Source: an archaeon (GTDB taxonomy: Archaea > Hydrothermarchaeota > Hydrothermarchaeia > Hydrothermarchaeales > JALUUU01). From it: DNA of 15,737 nucleotides. Where the stretch lies: positions 1 through 15,737 of the forward strand of contig JALUUU010000048.1 in the NCBI GenBank assembly GCA_027021185.1, written 5' to 3'. Positions 12,463-15,737 of this stretch are shown here, piece by piece. Within the stretch, counting starts at the first letter, position 1. Each line of letters starts with the position of its first letter. The notes below the pieces were generated by a model. That model saw only the letters and a program-made list of their open reading frames with translations, did no database searches and was not told the origin of the DNA. The translations under genes were made by a program, and so were the position numbers.

Positions 12463-15228
12463 TTAGATAGGCAGGGTAAAGGTGAAGGTGCTCCCCTTTC
12501 TCTTGGTGCTTTTCACTTCCACCCTGCCTTTATGGGCCTCCACTATGTTTTTAACAATAGCCAGGCCCATGCCGGTGCCGCCATACTGTCTCTCAGGGCC
12601 GCTGTCGATCTGGTAGAATCTCTCGAAGATCTTCTCGATGTACTTGGGGGGGATCCCTATGCCGGTGTCTCTCACAGACACCTTGACACACCCCCATCCC
12701 CTCTTCAGCTCTATGTAAACAGCGCCACCTGGGCGGTTGAATTTTATGGCGTTATCCACAAGGTTCCTGAGGGCGTGCTTTATCTCGTTGAAGTCTGCCT
12801 CCACCCGGGGGATCTCCTGTGTGGCCCTGACCTCCAGGTGTATATTCTTGGTTAAAGCGGTGGGCTGCATCTCCTCGGCTACATTGTTGGCCAGGTAAAC
12901 CAGGTCAACAGGCTCCTTGCTGAGGGTGTAATTCTTGGTCTGCATCTCATGGATGCATATGAGGTCTCCGACGATGTTGTTCTGCCTCTTCATGGCGCTT
13001 ATTCCGAGTTCGAGGAGCTTCTGTCTCTGAAGAGGATTGCTCTCCCTTAGAGCCAGTTCCATGGCTGTCTTGGCGATTGTGATAGGGGTTCGAAGTTCAT
13101 GGCTGACGTTAGATATGAGCTCGTCTTTGAGCTTGTCAAGCTCCTTCAGTCTTTTGTATGCCTCTTTCAGGCGCTCCCGAGCCTTAACCTCAGGGGTTAT
13201 GTCCCGGGCCACCTCAACAGTGCCGATGGCTTTTCCCTCTGCGTCTCTGAGGAGAGACAGGGAGACGCTGATGTGGACGATCTCCCCTGTGGAGCTGTAT
13301 ACGGTGGTCTTAACGTTCCTAAGGACTTCTTCTTTCTGGAGCCTTTCAACCCATTTGATGCGGTTGCTCCGTAGCTCCTCAGGGTAAAGCTCAAGCACAG
13401 ACCTTCCTATCATTTCATCGGCGCTGAAACCGAAGAGCCCCTCGGCCCCCCGGCTGAAGGAGGTTATCCTCCCCTCAAGGTCGGTTGTTATTATAGAGTC
13501 GGCTGAACTCTCGATGACGTTGTTCAGAAAGTTCTTTGTCTTCCAGATCTCCTCGTAGAGGCGGGCATTCTCTATCGCAACGGCGGCGCTGCTGGCGATG
13601 GTGGCCGCGAGCTCCACCTCCTCTTCAGTGAACCTTCTCGTCCTCTGGGTTTCGCCCAGGACTATGGCTCCCAGGACCTTGTCTTTAACGATGAGGGGCA
13701 CTGATAGAAGGGATTTGTGACCGAAGTACCTTCTAAGCCTCTGATTAACTATGGGGCTCTTATGTGCCTCCTCCACGACTATCGGGGTCCGGATCCTCAC
13801 AGTCTCAGCAGCCAGGGAAACCCCATTGATGTCGATGGTCAGGTCCTTGGCCTTCTCCCAGAGGTTGTCATTGGCGGCAACGCAGCGGAGGGTTTTCTCG
13901 TCATCCTCTAGGAGAAGTATGAAACAGTTGAAACACTCCAGCAAAACAGAGGTAACCTTTACGATTTTGTTCAGGACCTCCGGCAGGCTTAGGGTTGAGC
14001 TTAGAGACCTGCTGAGATAGTACAGCAGGACCATTCTCTTCTCGGCTTTCTGCCGAGAAGTAACGTCCCTGGTTATCATCTGCGTGCCGATGACCCGACC
14101 ATTCACCTCAATGGGTACGGCGTTCGTTTCTATATACCTGACTTCACCCTTCCAGGTTAAGCCCTTGTACTCGTATCTCTTGGGGTTGGTTCTTTCCCTA
14201 GTCATGGACTCATGGATCTCCTTCACCCTGGAGAGGTCCTCGGGATGGATCAGCTCAAAGAAGTCCTTCTTGTACAGCTCCTCCCGGACGTATCCGAACA
14301 TCTCGGCAAACTTAGGATTAAAAAACTTGAATCTGCCGTCTATATCCACGAAGCATATGCCGTCATTGGCATTCTCTACGAGGCTTCTGTATTTCTCCTC
14401 TGACTCTCTCAGCTCCCTTGTCCGTTCCTCCACCATAGACATCAGTTTTTTGGAGTACTCCTCGAACTCCTTGGCCTGCCATTTTTTCTCGGAGATGTCC
14501 CTGACCACGGCAAAGCTGCCTTTGTAGTTGCCCTGGCTGTCGTAGAGGGGGGCGGCATTCACCAGCACGGGGATCCTGCCGCCGTTCTTGGTGGCGAGTT
14601 CCACTTCGTAGGTGGTGGAGGCGCCTATGGGCTGCTTGGTGAGTTCCTCTAATCTTTCCCGGTTTTCCTGGGGCATGAAGGAATGAATAGGCCTGCCCAT
14701 CGCCTCGTCAGAGGAGTATCCTATGATCTCCCTCATCCCCTTGTTCCAGAAGGTGACCTCTCCTCTCTCGTTTATAACCCAGAGGCCGTAGTTCATTGTT
14801 TCAACGAGGGTTCTGTACCTCTCCTCGGACTCCCTGAGTTTCTCCTCGAAGTCCCTTCTCTTTGTAACGTCGCGGATAATCTGGACTACGGCCACAAGCT
14901 CATCATTGGAGAAAACGGGATACGCGTTGAGTTCCAGCCATTTGTCGAGGCTGGCCTCCCACGGATAAACAGCCTTGGCTTCTGTGCCGCTCTGAATGAC
15001 CTTCTGGGCGACGCAGTTGGGGCATGGAGAACTTCGCCCGTAAAAGGCTTTAAAGCACCTCCGTCCGTGAACCTCCTTTAGGGTTTTTTCTGTGAGGGAG
15101 AGCATGTATTCATTAATAAAGGATACATGAAGCCTCCTGTCCAGGACCATAACACCCTCGCCGAGGCAGTCTAGCATCTCTTTAAATTCTGGAAGAGATT
15201 CCTGAGGTAATCCCCCAACCTTTTCCAC
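12463..15228 (-). CDS. Soluble multi-PAS/GAF sensor histidine kinase
   Basis: A 921-residue protein without membrane helices. Domains in order: PAS about 17-122, PAS 137-247, PAS 277-391, GAF 402-556, PAS 565-680, HisKA with SHELRTP (phosphoacceptor His710), and HATPase_c 811-920. The ATPase has the N box RNLVDNAIKF (821-830), the G1 box DTGIGIP (854-860) and the G2 box GGTGMGLA (883-890). The three internal PAS domains end in the RDI/RDV-type C-terminal signature, and coiled-coil linkers such as EERTRELRESEEKYRSL join them. The first PAS carries Cys58, Cys69 and Cys72 (PCPNC), a possible metal, heme or redox site. No receiver domain or response-regulator gene is seen in the window. The start is GTG 15228, with gagg next to it. 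Confidence 0.93.
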   Translation of the reverse strand: MEKVGGLPQESLPEFKEMLDCLGEGVMVLDRRLHVSFINEYMLSLTEKTLKEVHGRRCFKAFYGRSSPCPNCVAQKVIQSGTEAKAVYPWEASLDKWLELNAYPVFSNDELVAVVQIIRDVTKRRDFEEKLRESEERYRTLVETMNYGLWVINERGEVTFWNKGMREIIGYSSDEAMGRPIHSFMPQENRERLEELTKQPIGASTTYEVELATKNGGRIPVLVNAAPLYDSQGNYKGSFAVVRDISEKKWQAKEFEEYSKKLMSMVEERTRELRESEEKYRSLVENANDGICFVDIDGRFKFFNPKFAEMFGYVREELYKKDFFELIHPEDLSRVKEIHESMTRERTNPKRYEYKGLTWKGEVRYIETNAVPIEVNGRVIGTQMITRDVTSRQKAEKRMVLLYYLSRSLSSTLSLPEVLNKIVKVTSVLLECFNCFILLLEDDEKTLRCVAANDNLWEKAKDLTIDINGVSLAAETVRIRTPIVVEEAHKSPIVNQRLRRYFGHKSLLSVPLIVKDKVLGAIVLGETQRTRRFTEEEVELAATIASSAAVAIENARLYEEIWKTKNFLNNVIESSADSIITTDLEGRITSFSRGAEGLFGFSADEMIGRSVLELYPEELRSNRIKWVERLQKEEVLRNVKTTVYSSTGEIVHISVSLSLLRDAEGKAIGTVEVARDITPEVKARERLKEAYKRLKELDKLKDELISNVSHELRTPITIAKTAMELALRESNPLQRQKLLELGISAMKRQNNIVGDLICIHEMQTKNYTLSKEPVDLVYLANNVAEEMQPTALTKNIHLEVRATQEIPRVEADFNEIKHALRNLVDNAIKFNRPGGAVYIELKRGWGCVKVSVRDTGIGIPPKYIEKIFERFYQIDSGPERQYGGTGMGLAIVKNIVEAHKGRVEVKSTKRKGSTFTFTLPI

Positions 15229-15268
15229 CCTCTAACCCCCGATGAATTAAAAAAATTCTTTATTATTA

Positions 15269-15278
15269 CATATTTATG
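15269..15278 (-). promoter_or_regulatory. Possible TATA-like box of the histidine kinase
   Basis: On the minus strand this reads cataaatatg, about 46 nt before GTG 15228, implying a leader near 20 nt that would include the gagg site. Other AT-rich runs between it and the start could serve instead. Confidence 0.35.
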
Positions 15279-15290
15279 GTTTACGGGGGG

Positions 15291-15737
15291 TCAGCCTCTG
15301 CTTTCAGCGAGTTCCTTCAAAATCTCCCGCGCCCTGTCAAGGCGCACCTTGCCCTCGGCAACGAGCTTCTGGGCCACCTTGTCTACGAGCTCGCCCTCGG
15401 CACCCGCCATGACAGCGATATTGCGGGCATGAAGGCTCATATGTCCGCGCTGAATCCCCTCCGTGGCCAGGGCGCGAAGGGCGGCCAGGTTCTGGGCAAG
15501 CCCCACTGAGGCCATAACCATGGCGAGTTCAGAGGCGGTTTTCACTCCGAGAATTTTGAGATTAGCCCTGGCTGCAGGATGAACGGCCGTTGCCCCGCCT
15601 ATGACTCCGACGGCGGCCGGTATCTCTATCTCCCCTACTAGGTCTCCCTGGTCGTCCTTGTAATACCTGGTCAGAGGCTTATAGTCCCCATTGAGAGCGG
15701 CATAAGAATGTGCCCCGGCTTCAAGGGCGCGGGTATC
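15291..15737 (-). CDS. Class II HMG-CoA reductase, C-terminal part (5' end beyond window)
   Basis: The frame is open to the window edge, giving 148 residues of the C-terminal part. The sequence reads GAHSYAALNGDYKPLTRYY, GEIEIPAAVGVIGG, ATAVHPAARANLKILGV, then VGLAQNLAALRALATEG, IQRGHMSLHARNIA and a short helical tail. This is the class II form (Pseudomonas mevalonii and Archaeoglobus type), with the catalytic His in the GHMSLHARN segment. The enzyme reduces HMG-CoA to mevalonate, the committed step for archaeal isoprenoid lipids and for quinone side chains. The GTG at 15545 falls inside the conserved domain and is not the start. It reads in the same direction as the histidine kinase, 62 nt upstream of it. 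Confidence 0.95.
   Translation of the reverse strand, partial: DTRALEAGAHSYAALNGDYKPLTRYYKDDQGDLVGEIEIPAAVGVIGGATAVHPAARANLKILGVKTASELAMVMASVGLAQNLAALRALATEGIQRGHMSLHARNIAVMAGAEGELVDKVAQKLVAEGKVRLDRAREILKELAESRG

Noticed and set aside
15291..15545. HMG-CoA reductase as a complete small gene starting at GTG 15545
   Set aside because: The conserved family sequence continues upstream in frame to the window edge, so the GTG is an internal Val codon.
1..15737. Mobile element, prophage, CRISPR or defence system
   Set aside because: No transposase, integrase, terminal repeat, spaced direct repeats or nuclease/effector genes were seen; gene content is metabolic and regulatory.

Overview
The window looks like the chromosome of an archaeon, probably a euryarchaeal or Thermoplasmata-like lineage that respires with a menaquinone-type pool. 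The evidence is AT-rich TATA-like boxes about 25-30 nt before several first-gene starts (leaderless style), heavy use of AGG/AGA and ATA codons, archaeal-style PadR and ArsR-like winged-helix regulators, and a class II HMG-CoA reductase for mevalonate-based isoprenoids. I cannot name the genus. No rRNA, tRNA, CRISPR array or mobile element was seen.

Layout. (1) 1-786 (+): a PadR-type regulator with an extra N-terminal sensory-like domain. (2) 1064-3951 (+): a six-gene respiratory operon. It encodes a membrane-anchored diheme cytochrome c, a small two-helix membrane protein, a Rieske iron-sulfur protein, a b6-type cytochrome b, a subunit IV-like protein with PEWY, and a second small two-helix protein. 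(3) 3954-4655 (-): an M50-like membrane protein whose HExxH is HPLAH. It shares a short divergent promoter with a SAM methyltransferase (4711-5259, +). (4) 5261-6075 (-): two overlapping genes for flavin split-barrel-like proteins. (5) 6171-10914 (+): five overlapping genes encoding a B12-binding-type radical SAM enzyme, a UbiA/MenA prenyltransferase, a UbiE/MenG methyltransferase, a xylose-isomerase-like TIM barrel and a Gfo/Idh/MocA oxidoreductase. (6) 10853-12327 (-): an ArsR-like regulator, a multi-helix membrane protein with an apparent frameshift, and a DUF192 lipoprotein. (7) 12463-15228 (-): a soluble hybrid-free sensor histidine kinase with four PAS domains and a GAF domain. (8) 15291-15737 (-): the C-terminal part of HMG-CoA reductase.

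How it fits together. The mevalonate enzyme feeds isoprenoids. The UbiA and UbiE genes point to prenylation and methylation of a naphthoquinone ring. The radical SAM enzyme, the sugar-isomerase-like protein and the oxidoreductase are co-translated with them and may make or decorate a modified quinone. The bc/b6f-type operon would oxidise that quinol.

The strongest unusual signal is in cytochrome b. From a b6-Cys35-like cysteine (Cys54) through all four heme b ligand positions, the spacing matches plant/cyanobacterial b6 exactly. The cysteine that holds heme c_n is kept, but the fourth heme b ligand (b6 His202, an n-side ligand) is Lys221. The Rieske protein has Gly where high-potential homologues have Ser, which suits a low-potential quinol. 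Together these suggest an archaeal b6-like complex with a remodelled n-side heme site and possibly a non-standard quinone.
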